Part shown: positions 1-12,379 of the stretch, one piece after another
Layout of the letters: the number at the start of each line of letters is the position of its first letter
Position numbering within the stretch: the stretch's first letter is position 1
The notes under the pieces: model-generated
What the model saw: the letters and a program-made list of their open reading frames with translations, nothing else
What the model was told of the DNA's origin: nothing
Database searches by the model: none
Position numbers and translations under genes: made by a program
Assembly: GCF_002288925.2 (NCBI RefSeq)
Contig: NW_022097993.1
Coordinates: 9,268,185-9,332,184 of the forward strand
Reading direction: 5' to 3'
DNA from: Delphinapterus leucas
Lineage: Eukaryota; Chordata; Mammalia; Artiodactyla; Monodontidae
DNA: 64,000 bases

Positions 1-2550
1 GAGAATGGAAAGTTTACTGGACTGATCTCAATCCAGGTTTACTTCTGTAGAGACATGACAAAAGACTCTGTTTCATCCTGTTCTATGGAACAGTTTAAAT
101 AAATGGATTTAGAAAAACACATATTCTGATGGCATATTAATCAAATTCAGAAATTTAAAAAATTAGGAAGAATAAATAATGCATTGGCTAAAGAAGCAGG
201 AATCAAAAATAACTTTAAAGGCTAGAACGTTTAAATAGAACGTAAAGACATGTAAGAGGTCTAAATGCAAAGTTATGTGCTCGGGTTCAGAAGTCAAGTA
301 ACACGTTTCTAGGTTAGAGGGTACTTGGCTTAGCCAACGGTGAGCTCAATGAACGACGAGCAGATGTGTTTGCTAAGAAAGTTCTAGGGGTTTAGGCCGG
401 GTTTATAGAAAGTGTCTAAGTGGTCTTGCTGGATTTTGTGTTGATTAGACCTCACCAGGAATCATCTGTTCAAGGAGAGGTCAAGAGCCTCCTGAAGGGT
501 GTCCAGTGGGAGGTGTCTGGAATAGCGAGTCGTCTAGAAATCAGAACCCATGTTGTAGGAGAGCAAGAGGAAGACTTTGAGGGAGGACCCACGATGGGTG
601 GCCCTTGCGGACACTGTTTGCACACAGGAGATGGATTCCATTTCTTCTGGGTGATGTAAGAAGGAAAAGCGGGAACCCACAGGTCCAAGTTTTAGGGATA
701 AAAATACTGGCTCACTACGAGGAACATTATAGATAATGAGGAGGGGGTAGTGTTTATTTGATGTGTTTATACTTAAAGGCACTGAGTTACTCCAGGAAAC
801 CCACAAATCCAAAGAAAACGGCAGTGTTTGGCAATGGTGTTTTCCATTGTTAGAGGTGGTTAGAAATAGGCCGAAAGATCTAATTTTCAGGGATGTGGTT
901 ATATCTGGGGGCCGAATAAGCCCTCCCATCCTGAATTTCTGGGAGATCCTTCAAGTGGAGAGCCTGCAAAAAGGTAATTGCTAAACTCTGTTTGAGGTGA
1001 AAGAGCCCCTTTCATGTAATTTGTGCCAATGATCATTCTCCTAATTTTGATCTAGTGAGTGGCCACAATCCTGTGTAAATAAAATTTCTTTGGCATTTGC
1101 AATGCACAGTTACATCTCTCTAAATACATATAGATATTTTAGCATGTGAAACACTCCTATACTTTTCTGGGCCAGACCTCACTCTCCACATTCTTTGACT
1201 CTTGGTAGCTACGGTCAACTTGGAACAGAGTTTTGAAAGGTAAAAAGTTAACTTTACAAATGAGGGAAGAGTCTGTAAACTATACGTTTTGTGACACTGG
1301 CTTAAGTTCTGCGAACAGCGTTTCATTAGAGGTTGAAGAGACCTCACCACCGGCCACAACGGAATAATTTTAGAGCTCTCTACTCCTGCAGAAAAGAAGG
1401 GAACAAGTGTGGGAGTGGGATTTCTTACTGACATGGGAAGAAAAGCCAAAGGAGGGAGGAAAAATAAAAATGCTTCTTGAGAATTTAGAGAACTAAGTAA
1501 GTAAGAAATACTTAGTGAGACAGAAATGAACTAATAGGAAATGATTCAAGCTTTGCAAGTCTCCCTTCTAGGAGGGGGGATATATTTTGAGTCCAAAGCT
1601 TGTCTGGTTCTTGTGAAGTATGGTTGCTGAGGTAAGTGAAGTCGTCACAAGATGTCTTATATACAAAGTGGAACAGAAGCTTTGGTGTTAGGAGTCTCAT
1701 CGGAAATGCACAGAACTTAAAGCTTGTTAGTAATCAATTCCTCTGAGAAGCCACGTTCCATCATGTACTTCTCTCAAATATCCTGGTTACTAATAGCTTC
1801 CTCTTCATAACTGCCTTTACCACTGTTTCAAGAGGCTAAAGAAAGTGCAGGGGAGAGTACGTGAGGACTCGATTCCTCTGCATAAATATTTTCTAGCTGC
1901 TGTTAGTCATTGCCATCTCCTTCTCATCGCACAGCACCTCCTTCGGTGCCCCGCACACACATGCGTGCTCACAAAATGCTTCTGTTGACCTATTCCTAGG
2001 AAGATAAAAGCCTATTGCCAGGACAACTTGTTCACATTCACAGTTTTGCCCGAAAATAAAGTCTTTGGTTAAATCCACTGGGAAAAATGTCTGTAGCCGG
2101 CAGTCCAGGCAAAGACAAAAGTAACTTATCACCTGATAAAAGATTGAACATGGGTTTGTTTTTTCACTGCTGGGGCATGGGTTGCTTTTCTCAGCTTCGA
2201 GCTGGGAAGTCTGTTGGGACTCATGACTCCCTAGAGACTGTCTCTTAGGTATGGAAGGTTTTCCCTTCTTACCTCAGGGAGAATGAAAGTGTCTCTCCAG
2301 ACAGTAAGCTCCGTGGTGAGAGGGAGGGGCATCTTTTGGGTTTTAGGGGTTTGATGCAGTATGTGGCAGCAACAGTGCTGGGCAGCAGCCACCTAAAAGC
2401 CCAGAGGGCTCTTGTCTTGAGGAAGAGTGAGAGAAGGATGCTGGACAGACCTCCTTCTGGCATGCGTAGGCCCCCAGATCTGGGGACGGTTCGGGGAGTA
2501 GAGACCATTGGCTGACACTGGAGAGACCCTGGGCTTCCTGCCACATGTAC
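1..2550. other. unassigned, no gene recognised
   Basis: No reading frame here is longer than about 130 codons, and none shows a recognisable domain or coding-like composition. The base composition is ordinary and I recognised no interspersed repeat with confidence. It may hold old repeat fragments too diverged to identify by eye. Confidence 0.5.
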
Positions 2551-2559
2551 AGCGGGCAG

Positions 2560-3350
2560 TCGAGTCCCCTGTGCATCTACTTCGGATCCACCGAAGCAGC
2601 GGATGGTACCGGGTCCCGGAACACTCCGGACCTCCTAAGCCAGCACGCATCTCCCGTGCGGGATGAAAGAGTGTCGAACAAAAAGTATGAACCGATGACC
2701 ACCGTCTACGTTACTCACTTCAACTGGACGGGATACGGAGGGAGACAGGTTATTTTTTTCAAAAGGCCTGGGCTTATTTATCCATTCTTCACTAATTTCC
2801 CGCGCTCCACGCCCCCGCCCCCGCCCCTGCACCCTGCCCTCGTGGGGGCTCAGGTCTTGAAGCAACTCAGAAGTGGCTCCTGGTCCTGAGGTCCGGGCAC
2901 ACCTTCGTGTGTGAAGACGGAGAAGCTGGGCGGTCCTGGCTAATACACATCACCACCTCGTGTGGGCTGCCCTGGCGACGGGTCCAGAGCTGACGGAAAC
3001 GCTCCCCGGGGGCCTTCGTGGGGGATGCCGCCTCCTGATCAGCCCCGACCCCGGGCTCCCAGGTGTGTGGAAGTGGGAGCCTGTGAGCATCCTCTTGCAG
3101 CCTGAGTTCCCCCGCCCCTACCTGGCCCCGGCCCCGGGGGATGCGCTCTGAGATGCGCAGCAGCGGAGGGCGGAGGGCAGGCTGTGCTCCCCACCAAGGG
3201 CGGCCCGGCCCGGCCTGTCCTGTCCTTCAGGCGGGAGGTCGGGCCTTTGGCGGCCAGACGATCCCCTAGGGGACACAGTGGCCCGGGCTGCGCGGTCCCG
3301 ACCCCTTGTTCCTCATTCTCTCGGCCTGTTGCATCCAGGGGGGCCTGCTT
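2560..3350. promoter_or_regulatory. CpG-rich block, candidate CpG island
   Basis: This ~0.8 kb block is much richer in G+C and CpG than its surroundings. It includes runs such as CCCGCCCCCGCCCC and many CG pairs between 2570 and 2720 and between 2960 and 3300. CpG density this high is normally lost from methylated mammalian DNA, so the block could be an orphan CpG island or a promoter-proximal region. I see no matching first exon, TATA box or known protein. One open frame (2545-2889, plus) runs through it but resembles nothing I know and is probably a by-product of GC richness. Confidence 0.5.
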
Positions 3351-3359
3351 GCCGCTGTT

Positions 3360-4628
3360 TATTTTATTTTTAAATACGTTATGGCATTTATTTCTAGTTC
3401 ACCTTTTAAAAACCAGGACATAAGAAATTTCACTTTCTGGAAAGTCACGATTTTCTCTGACCACAGGTGAGATGGACAAGCTTTAATCACGTCTTTCAAA
3501 TGAAGGTCTGTCAGATTTCCCTCCAGACTTCTGCAGAGATGATCTCAACTCTGGGAAGCTTGAGAGAACTCGTGATGACCTTGACGTTGAGTTAGAAAGA
3601 GTTGACCCTCCCTCCCCCATCTGTAGGGAGAGGCCCAGACCTCTGCTGTCACTGGCTCCCAGACTAGAAACACTTCCATATTTAGACTGGAGATGTTTCC
3701 ACTGAAAAAACAGACCCGACTCCGTATTCTTTTTGATCCATATTCCTTTCAGTGAGTTGGAGGTCGGGTTCTGTCCCAGTTCCTCAAGGTTCCAGGTCCA
3801 GAGCCTCTCGATTCACTGTCTCCAGAAGATGAAACATTGCCTCCTGCTGGGGTGGCCTGCAAGCTTGGGTGCCCAGAAAGCAGAACCTAAGGCAGGGCTT
3901 GAGGGCTGCCGTGACCTGACCACAGGACGTGTGACCCACTGATGCTCTGTCTCCTGGGACCAGCCTCTGATTCAGGGTCTGCAGCTGCATAAACTGTGAT
4001 TCAGTGCCATCCATCCAGGCGAGGTAGAGACGGGTGGGAGACTTTACCCCCGCTTCCTATTCAATCTCCTATTGATTAGAGAAGTGACCCCAATCTCTAC
4101 CCCTCCCTGACTCTGTTTAACCTTCCTGCTGTTTGGGCTGTCTGTGTAGGTTGGGGGCACCAAGCAAGCCCCCATAGCATCCTGCATCCCTGAGTCCACA
4201 GAGAGGCTCCAGGGCAGCAGGTGAGGGATGTGAGCTTTGGCACAAGGTGAGACGCTGGGAGGTTGCCCTAACCTGAAGTGGGTCAGAGCTGACGTAGAGT
4301 GGATGATGCCTCACAGCAGCTGGAGCAAGGAGGTGCATGATGCTCAGAGCAGCTCAAGTGTCACAAGAAGTGTCTGATGGCCGGGAGGAGACAGGGGACA
4401 CACGGCAGCTCTTTAGCGCTTTCAACCCCTTTCCCACACCTGCTTTCTGGGGACGCAGGTGTTCCTTATTCTGACACTTCCTGGGGTTCTGCTGGGAAGC
4501 CTGCTTCTCCCATGACCTCACTGCAGCCACCTGGGTCTGAGCAGTCTCCTCATTGTGAGTCCATCCCCGTCTCTCCCTCCTTTCTCCCGTCACACAGAGG
4601 GAGTAGGGGTGACAGTTGTTGCTTTCTT
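3360..4628. other. unassigned
   Basis: No gene or repeat recognised. Short open frames on both strands have no family resemblance. Confidence 0.45.
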
Positions 4629-4672
4629 TTTTTTTTTTAACATCTTTATTGGAGTATAATTGCTTTAATCAG
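4629..4672 (-). mobile_element. L1 3'-end scrap
   Basis: A T-run is followed by the reverse complement of the artiodactyl/cetacean L1 3' end (AACATCTTTATTGGAGTATA), the same start seen in the large L1 near 6.48 kb. Similarity fades after about 40 bases, so this is a very short 5'-truncated insertion or a remnant. Confidence 0.5.
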
Positions 4673-5189
4673 TCGTTCTGCTTTGCTCTCCACTGCCCCA
4701 GATTCAGCAACTAAGAGTTCAGTACCTCAGGAGACCTTTCAGTCCTGGACAAACCAGCACGGTGGCCACCTTATGTTGTTTTGGGGTGATTTTTAAAGAA
4801 AAGGGGCCTTTACTCAACCATCTTAATCTGAAAGTCCTGTCAGTTCCACTATCCATGGTGATTGTTGTCTTTTTCTTACTCTTGCTAGTAATTTGGAGAA
4901 AGCATTAGGAACAGCTCAGCAGACACAGTTTGAAGCCACAACCAGAGAGAGAAACATTTGAATTACCAGAGGTACAATCTACCCTCAAAATCATGCTCAG
5001 TAGATATATTAGACGTTGGAGGGTATGTTGAAAATTATTTCACAGAAAGAAGATTTTACTTTAGGAATCAAATTATCCTTTAGATATAATGATTTTGTGA
5101 AATGACCTTGAAGCTAAAAGTCCCATATTAATGGTTACCATTAATTATAGTCGTTATTAATTTTTTATAAACTATATAGATATTTTATT

Positions 5190-5675
5190 AGTCAGGGTCC
5201 TCCAGAGAACCAATAGGATATATATGTGTGAGTGTGTGTGTGAAAAGAGAGAGCGAGGAGAGATGGAGATACTGATTTATTATAATGAACTGGCATTTGC
5301 CATTATGGAAGCTGACAAGTCCCACAGTCTTCTGTCTGCAAGCTGGAGACCCCAGAAAGCCAGTGGTGGGTATTTTCAGTGTGAGTCTGCGGTCTGAGAA
5401 CAAGGAGAGCCAATGGTATACTTTCTGGTCCAAGGGCAGGAGAAGATTGAGGTCCCAGCTCCAGCGGTCAGGAGGAGAGAAAGGATTTCCTTCCTTCCGC
5501 TTTCTGTTCTATTCAGGTCCTCAACAGACTGGAGGATGCCCACCCACATTGGAGAGGGCACTCTGCTTTACTCAGTTACCGATTCAAATGCTAATACCAT
5601 CATGGATATACTCAGAAATCATGTTACAACAGCTGTCTGGCCAAGTCACGTTGACACATAAAATTAGCCATCACA
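5190..5675 (-). mobile_element. ancient LTR-like interspersed repeat, copy 1
   Basis: Read on the minus strand, it starts with TGATGGCTAATTTTATGTGT and ends with GGAGGACCCTGAC, with a GT/GA-rich stretch near that 3' end. It is the same family as the plus-strand element at 34047-34566. Shared landmarks include the ends, the ATGTGGGTGGGC-type core and the CAGCTTGCAGACAG region. The TG start and ~0.5 kb length suggest an LTR-like or non-autonomous repeat. I do not assert the family name. Open frames through it are incidental. Confidence 0.6.
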
Positions 5676-5679
5676 TTTC

Positions 5680-6465
5680 CACACTCCTTTATGTGTGGTG
5701 CCATCTTTGCCTTCTGTTCAAAAATGTCTCCTTTATGAATTTTTTCTGGCACTGTGCCCTTGGCTCAAAGAAGAAGGTCAATGATGGTGATGCCCCTTGG
5801 ACTCCAAAGCCAGCCAGGTCTTATATTAGAACTTGACAGTGTATTTTAATTTTAAAAGCAGTTTGGAAGAAATTTTTATTGCCTTAGTTTAAGAAAAAAA
5901 TGTAGTATTTTAGAGAAGATTGCAGACTATAATAATCATCAGTATCTTAAGAAGAGTCTCTTTTTCCCATTACAATTTAAGTTTTCATTTGCCCCTACAA
6001 ATGCTGATAATTTGATTTAAAGATGATGGGTATTCCTGGTATGGTTTAATTCTTAATTATTATGAATTATGGTTTAATTTTAATCATCTTATTTGTAAAT
6101 TCAGAATCATAGATTATTTCTTTAAAAAGAAAGAGCATCCCTCTTACTCTTTCATACCCCTTCTTATGAAGTCATTTCCATCACTTCATTAAATTTTGAC
6201 TCCCACTTGTACCTTTTTAGACGTTCTATCCAATGGGTTTATTTGTTACTTTGGTGTTTATTCACTTTTTTTTTTTTTTAACAGTAAAACTGCAAGTTTT
6301 AAAAGCATTTGTATTTAACTAAGTTACACACAGAATATTACTTTGGAGATTGATATCCATCCATCCAAATTTTTTAAAAAATATTTTTTGTTGTTGTTGT
6401 CATAGAATACTAAGAATAACAATTGGTTCCTAACTTGTTTTACTTTAAAAATTGTTTTTACTCCA
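5680..6465. other. unassigned AT-rich DNA
   Basis: AT-rich with T-runs near 6275 and 6385 (TTGTTGTTGTTG). No recognisable gene or repeat. Confidence 0.4.
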
Positions 6466-6924
6466 TTCTTTTTTTTTATATACATCGTTATTGGAGTATA
6501 ATTGCTTCATGATAGTATGTTAGTTTCTGTCATACAACAAAGTGTATCAGCCATATGCATACACATATCCCCATATCCCCTCCCTCTTGAGCCTCCCTCC
6601 CACCCTCCCTATCCTGCCCCTCTAGGTGGACACAAAGCACTGAGCTGACCTCCCTGTGCTATGAGGCTGCTTCCCACTAGCTATGTATTTTACATTTGGT
6701 AGTGTATATATGTCTGTGCTACACTCACTTCTCCCCAGCTTCCCCCTCCCCTGTCCCCCATTTCCTCAAGTCCATTCTCTACATCTGCGGCTTTATTCCT
6801 GTCCTGCCACTAGGATTATCATTACCTTTTTCTTTCTTTTTTTTTTGATTCCATATATATGTGTTAGCATACAGTATTTGTTTTTCTCTTTCCTACTTTC
6901 TTCACTCTGTATGAAAGAATCTAA

Positions 6925-7781
6925 GTCCATCTACCTCACTACAAATAACTCAATTTCATTCCTTTTGATGGCTGAGTAATATTCCATTGTATATATGTGC
7001 CACATCTTCTTTATCCATTCATCTGTTGATGGACATTTAGGTTGCTTCCATGTCCTAGCTATTGTAAATACTACTGCAGTGAACATTGGGTTGCATGTAT
7101 CTTTTTGAATTATGGTTTTCTCAGGGTATATGCCCAGTAGTGGGAATGCTGGGTCATATGGTAGTGCTATTTTTAGTTTTTTAAGGAACCTCCATACTGT
7201 TCTCCATAGTGGCTGTAGCAACTTACATTCCCAGCAATAGTGCAAGAGGGTTCCCTTTACTCCACACCGTCTCCAGCATTTATTGTTTGTAGATTTTTTG
7301 ATAATGGCCATTCTGACCGATGTGAGGTGATACCTCATTGCAGTTTTGATCTGCATTTCTCTAATGAATAGTGATGTTGAGCAGCTTTTCATGTGCCTCT
7401 TGGCCATTTCTATGTCTTCTTTGGTGAAATGTCTATTTAAGTCTTCCACCCACTTTTTAATTGGGTTGTTTGTTGTTTTGATATTGAGCTCCATGAGTTG
7501 TTTGTATATTTTGGAGATTAATTCATTGTCCGTTGTTTCATTTGCAAATATTTTCTCCCATTCTGAGGGTTGTCTTTTCGTCTTGTTTATGGTTTCCTTG
7601 CTGTGCAAAAGCTTTTAAGTTTAATTAGATCCCATTGGTTTATTTTTGATTTTATTTTCATTACTATAGGAGGTGGGTCCAAAAAGACCTTGCTGTGGTT
7701 TATGTCAAAGAGTGTTTCTCCTATGTTTTCCTCTAAGAGTTTTATAGTCTGGTCTTACAGTTAGGTCTTTAATCTATTTTA

Positions 7782-7818
<37 letters not shown>

Positions 7819-10800
7819 GGGGCCTCCCCCTTTTTTGGCCTCTCCCGTGGCGGAGCACAGGCTCCGGACGCGCAGGCTCAGCAGCCATGGCTCACGGGCC
7901 CAGCCACTCCGCGGCATGTGGGATCTTCCCAGACCAGGGCACGAACCTGTATCCACTGCATTGGCAGGCGGACTCTCAACCACTGCACCACCAGGGAAGC
8001 CCCTAGAGTATTTTTGTGTATGGTGATAGATAATGTTCTAATTTCATTCTTTTAAATGTAGCTGTCCAGTTTTCCCAGCACCCCTTATTGAAGAAGCTGT
8101 CTTTTCTCCATTGTATGTTCTTGCCTCCTTTGTCGTAAATTAGGTGACCATAGGTGCATGGGTTTATTTCTGGGCTTTTTATCCTGTACTAATGATCTAT
8201 ATTTCTTTTTTTGTGCCAGTACCATATTGTCTTGATTACTGTAGCTTTGTAGTATAGTCTGAGGTCAGGAAGTCTGATTCCTCCAGCTCCGTATTTCTGT
8301 CTCAAGATTGCTTTGGCTATTTGGGGTCTTTTGTGTTTCCATACAAATTGTAAAAATCTTTGTTCTAATTCTGTGAAGAATGCCATTGGTAGTTCGGTAG
8401 GGATTGCACTGAATCTGTAGAGTGCTTTGGGTAGTATAGTCATTTTCACAATATTGATTCTTCCAATCCAAGAATATGGTATATCTCTCCATCTGTTGGT
8501 ATCATCTTTAACTTCTTTCATCAGTGTCTTATAGTTTTCTGCATACAGGTCTTTTGTCTCCCTAGGTAGGTTCATTCCTAGGTATTTTATTCTTTTTGTT
8601 GCAATGGTAAATGTGAGTGTTTCCTTAATTTCTCTTTCATATTTTTCATCATTGGTGTATAGGAATGCAAGAGATTTCTATGCATTAATTTTGTATCCTG
8701 CAACTTTACCAAATTCATTGATTAGCTCTAGTAGTTTTCTGGTGGCATCTTTAGGATTCTCTATGTATAGTATCATGTCATCTGGAAACAGTGACAGTTT
8801 TACTTCTTCTTTTCCAATTTGTATTCCTTTTATTTCTTTTTCTTCTTTCATTGCCGTGGCTAGGACTTCCAAAACTATGTTGAATAATAGTGGTGAGAGT
8901 GGGCATCCTTGTCTTGTTCCTGATCTTAGAGGAAATGCTTTCAGTTTTTCACCATTGAGTATGATGTTGGCTGTGGGTTTGTCATATATGGCCTTTATTA
9001 TGTTGAGGTAGGTCCCCTCTATGCCCACTTTCTGGAGAGGTTTTGTCACAAATGGGTGTTGAATTTTGTCAGAAGCTTTTTCTGCATCTATTAAGATGAT
9101 CGTATGGTTTTTATTCCTTAATTTGTTAATACGCTGTATACATTCATTGATTTGCGTATATTGAAGAGTCCTTGCATTCCTGGGGTAAATTCCACTTGAT
9201 TATGGTGTATGATCCTTTGAATATGTTGTTGGTTTCTTTTTGCTACTATTTTGTTTAGGATTTTTGCATCTATGTTTATCAGTGTTATTGGTCTGTGATT
9301 TTCTTTTTTTGTGATATCTTTTTCTGGTTTTGGTATCAGTGTGATGGTGGCTTCGTAGAGCAAATTTGGGAGTGTTCCTCCCTCTGCAATTCTTTGGAAG
9401 AGTTTGAGAAGGATGGGTGTTAGCTCTTCACTAAATGTTTGGTAAAATTCACCTGTAAAGCCATCTGGTCTTGGAATTTTATTTGTTGGAAGATTTTTAA
9501 TTACAGTCTCAATTTCATTTCTTGTGATAGATCTGTTTATATTTTCGAATTCTTCCTGATACAGTCTTGGAAAATTGTAACTTTCCAAGAATTTGTCCAT
9601 GTCTTCATTGTTGTCCATTTTATTGGCTTATAGTTGTTTGTAGTAGTGTCTTATAATCCTTTGTATTTCTGCAATGTCAGTTGTGATTTGTCCTTTTTCA
9701 TTTCTAAGTTTATTGATTTGCATCCTCTCCCCCTTTTTCTGATGAGTCTGGCTAAGGGTTTATCAATTTTGTTTATCTTCTCAAAGAACCAACTTTTAGT
9801 TTTACTGATCTTTGCTATTGTTGTCTTCATTTCTATTTCATTTATTTCTGCTCTGATACTTACAATATCTTTCCTTCTACTGACTTTGGATTTTCTTTGC
9901 TCTTCTTTCTCTAGTTGCTTTAGGTGTAGGGTTAGATTGTTTATTTGAGATTTTTCTTGTTTCCTGAGGTGAGATTGAATTGCTATGAACTTCCCTCTTA
10001 GAACTGCTTTTGCTGCATTCCATAGGTTTTGGGTCATGGTGTTGTCATTATCATTTGTTTCTATGTATTTTTTTATTTCTTCTTTGATTTCTCCAATGAT
10101 TCCTTAGTAATTTAGTAGCACACTGTTTAGCCTTCATGTATTTGTGTTTTTTACAGTTTTCTTCCTGTCATTGATTTCCAATCTCATAGCATTGTGGTCA
10201 TAAAAGATGCTTGATACGAGGCTTGATTTGTGACCCAAGAGGTGATCTATCCTGGAGAATGTTCTGTGTGCACTTGAGAAGAAAGTGTAATCTGCTGTTT
10301 TCATATGTCATGTCCTATAAATATCAATTAAATCTATCTGGTCTATTGTGTCATTTAAAGCTTGTGTTTCCTTATTAATTTGCTGTCTGGATGATCTGTC
10401 CATTGGTGTAAGTGAGGTATTAAAGAACCCCACTATTATCGTGTTATTGTCAATTTCCTCTTTTATAGCTGTTAGCATTTGCCTTATGTATTGATGTGTT
10501 CCTATGCTGGGTGCATATATATTTATAATTGTTATATCTTCTTCTTGGATTGTTCCCTTGATCATTATGTAGTGTCCTTCCTTGTCTCTTGTAATATTCT
10601 CTATTTTAAAGTCTATTTTATCTGATATGAGTATTGCTACTCCAGCTGTCTTTTGATTTCAGTTTGCATGGAATATCTTTTTCCATCCCGTCACTTTCAG
10701 TCTGTATGTGTCCCTAGGTCTGAAGTGGGTCTCTTGTAGACAGCATATATATGGATCTTGTTTTTGTATCCATTCAGCCAGTCTGTGTCTTTTGGTTGGG

Positions 10801-10840
10801 GCATTTAATCTATTTATATTCAAGGTTATTGTTATTGAGG
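6925..10840 (-). pseudogene. L1 ORF2 (endonuclease-reverse transcriptase), broken
   Basis: ORF2 encodes the L1 endonuclease and reverse transcriptase used for target-primed reverse transcription. Conserved blocks survive in pieces. Part of the N-terminal endonuclease lies at 10308-10565 with an IIVG-FNT block, where the usual catalytic Asp of GDFNT reads Phe. Linker and RT fragments lie at 9651-10037, 9118-9618 and 8678-9049. Thumb/C-terminal pieces lie at 8189-8575 and 6931-7608, the last with the cysteine-bearing tail WRRCG...YCWECK. The RT active site, normally FADD, reads FPDD near 8775-8790. A short-form SINE splits the C-terminal third at 7786-8003. Several stops and frame changes join the pieces. 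Non-functional. Confidence 0.9.
7786..8003 (-). mobile_element. short-form CHR tRNA-SINE
   Basis: A T-run (7786-7817) is followed by the reverse complement of a tRNA-derived SINE ending at ACCAGGGAAGCCC. The A-box-like TGGTGCAGTGGTTG and the B-box-like region are visible. It interrupts L1 ORF2, so it is younger than the L1. Its body near the tail reads GGCCAAAAAAGGGGGAGGCC instead of the usual ACAACAGTGAGAGGCC, a variant shared with the copy at 35280-35482. Confidence 0.92.
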
Positions 10841-10899
10841 GGTTTTTTGTGGGTCTTTCTTCTCTTGTGTTTCCTGCCTAGAGAAGTTTCTTTAGCATT

Positions 10900-12202
10900 T
10901 GTTGTAGAGTTGGTTTGGTGGTGCTGAATTTTCTTAGCTTTTGCTTGTCTGAAAAGCTTTTGATTTCTCAATAAAATCTGAATGAGGTCCTTGCTGTGTA
11001 GAGTAATCTTGGTTGTAGGCTTTTCCCTTTCATCACTTTAAGTATATCCTGCCACTCCTTTCTGGCCTGCAGAGTTTCTTTCTTTTTTTTGTTTTTAACA
11101 TTTTGGTTTTATTTTTAAAATTTATTTATGTATTTATTTTTGGCTGTGTTGGGTTTTCGTTGCTGTGCGCAGGCGCTTTCTAGTTGTGGTGAGCTGGGGC
11201 TACTCTTCATTGTGGTGCTTGAGCTTCTCATTGCAGTTGCTTCTCTTGTTGCAGAGCAAGGGCCCTAGAGCGTGCGGCCTTCAATAGTTGTGGCACATGT
11301 GCCCAGTAGTTGTGGCTCATGGACTCTAGAGCACAGGCCCACTAGTTGTGGCACACGGGCTTAGTTGCTCCATGGCATGTGGGATCTTCCCAGACCAGGG
11401 CTCAAACTCGTGTCCCCTGCATTGGCAGGTGCATTCTTAACCACTGCACCTCCAGGGAAGTCCACCTGCAGAGTTTCTGCTGAAAAATCAGCTGATAACC
11501 TTATGGGAATTCCTTTGTATGTTATATTTTGCTTTCCCTTGCTGCTTTTAATACTTTTTCTTTGAGTTTAATTTATATTAGTTTGATTAATATGTGTCTT
11601 GTGTTTCTCCTAGGGTTCATCCTGTATGGGACTCTCTGCCCTTTCCTGGACTTGGGTCACTATTTCCTTTCCCATGTTAGGGAAGTTTTCCACTATAAAG
11701 TCTTCAAATATTTTCTCAATCCCTTTCTTTTTCTCTTCTTCTTCTGGGACCAATATAATTCGAATGTTGGTGCATTTAGTGTTGTCCCAGAAGTCTCTAA
11801 TATTGTCTGCAATTCTTTTCATTCTTTTTTTTTATTCTGCTCCTTGGCAGTTATTTCCACCATTCTGTCTTCCAGCTCACTTATTATTTCTTCTGCCTTA
11901 GTTATTCTGTTATTGATTCCTTCTAGTGTATTTTTCATTTCTAGATCTTTGTTAAGCATTTCTTGTATTTTCTCAATCTGTGCCTCCATTCTATTTCTGA
12001 GATTCTGGATCATCTTTACTATCATTACTCTGAATTCTTTTTCAGGTAGATTGCCTATTTCCTCTTCATTTAAGTGGTCTTGTAGGTTTTTACCTTGCTC
12101 CTTCATCTGTGACATTTTTTTTTGCCATCTCATTTTTTTTTTTTTTAATGAGTGGGATTGTGTTCCTGTCTTACTGGTTGTTTGGCCTGAGGCTTCCAAC
12201 AC
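10900..12202 (-). pseudogene. L1 ORF1 (RNA-binding protein), broken
   Basis: ORF1 encodes the coiled-coil RNA-binding chaperone of the L1 particle. The N-terminal part (12202 down to about 11819) shows a lysine-rich start and a long heptad-rich segment (NRMEAQIEKIQEMLNKDLE), as expected for the trimerising coiled coil. A frame change near 11820, at a K/E-rich stretch, leads into the RNA-recognition part at 11610-11822 (IADNIRDFW...IRIILVPEEEE). The C-terminal domain is then disrupted by the long-form SINE at 11080-11464. The start at 12202 is the first Met of the open frame and may not be the true start. Confidence 0.85.
11080..11464 (-). mobile_element. long-form CHR tRNA-SINE
   Basis: A full long-form SINE inserted into L1 ORF1, flanked by a perfect 14-bp direct repeat CCTGCAGAGTTTCT (11066-11079 and 11465-11478). 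It carries the repeated ACTAGTTGTGGC-type internal units and the A/T-rich AAATAAAT-type tail, read in reverse at 11110-11140. Confidence 0.93.
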
Positions 12203-12379
12203 TGGAGTTTGTAGACTGTTGGGTAGAGCTGGGTCTTGGTGCTGAGATGAGGACCTCCATGAGACCTCACTCCGATGAATATTTCCTGGGGTCTGAGGTT
12301 CTCTGTTAGTCCAGTGGTTTGGACTCGGAGCTCCCAGTGTAGAAGTTTCAGCCCAACCCCTATAAAATATAGATGAAAA

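Noticed and set aside
5285..5836. 183-codon plus-strand frame
   Set aside because: Most of it lies antisense to the LTR-like repeat at 5190-5675 and it has no protein family resemblance.
6931..7608. 225-codon frame as a host gene
   Set aside because: It is the ORF2 C-terminal part of the L1, continuous with other ORF2 pieces.
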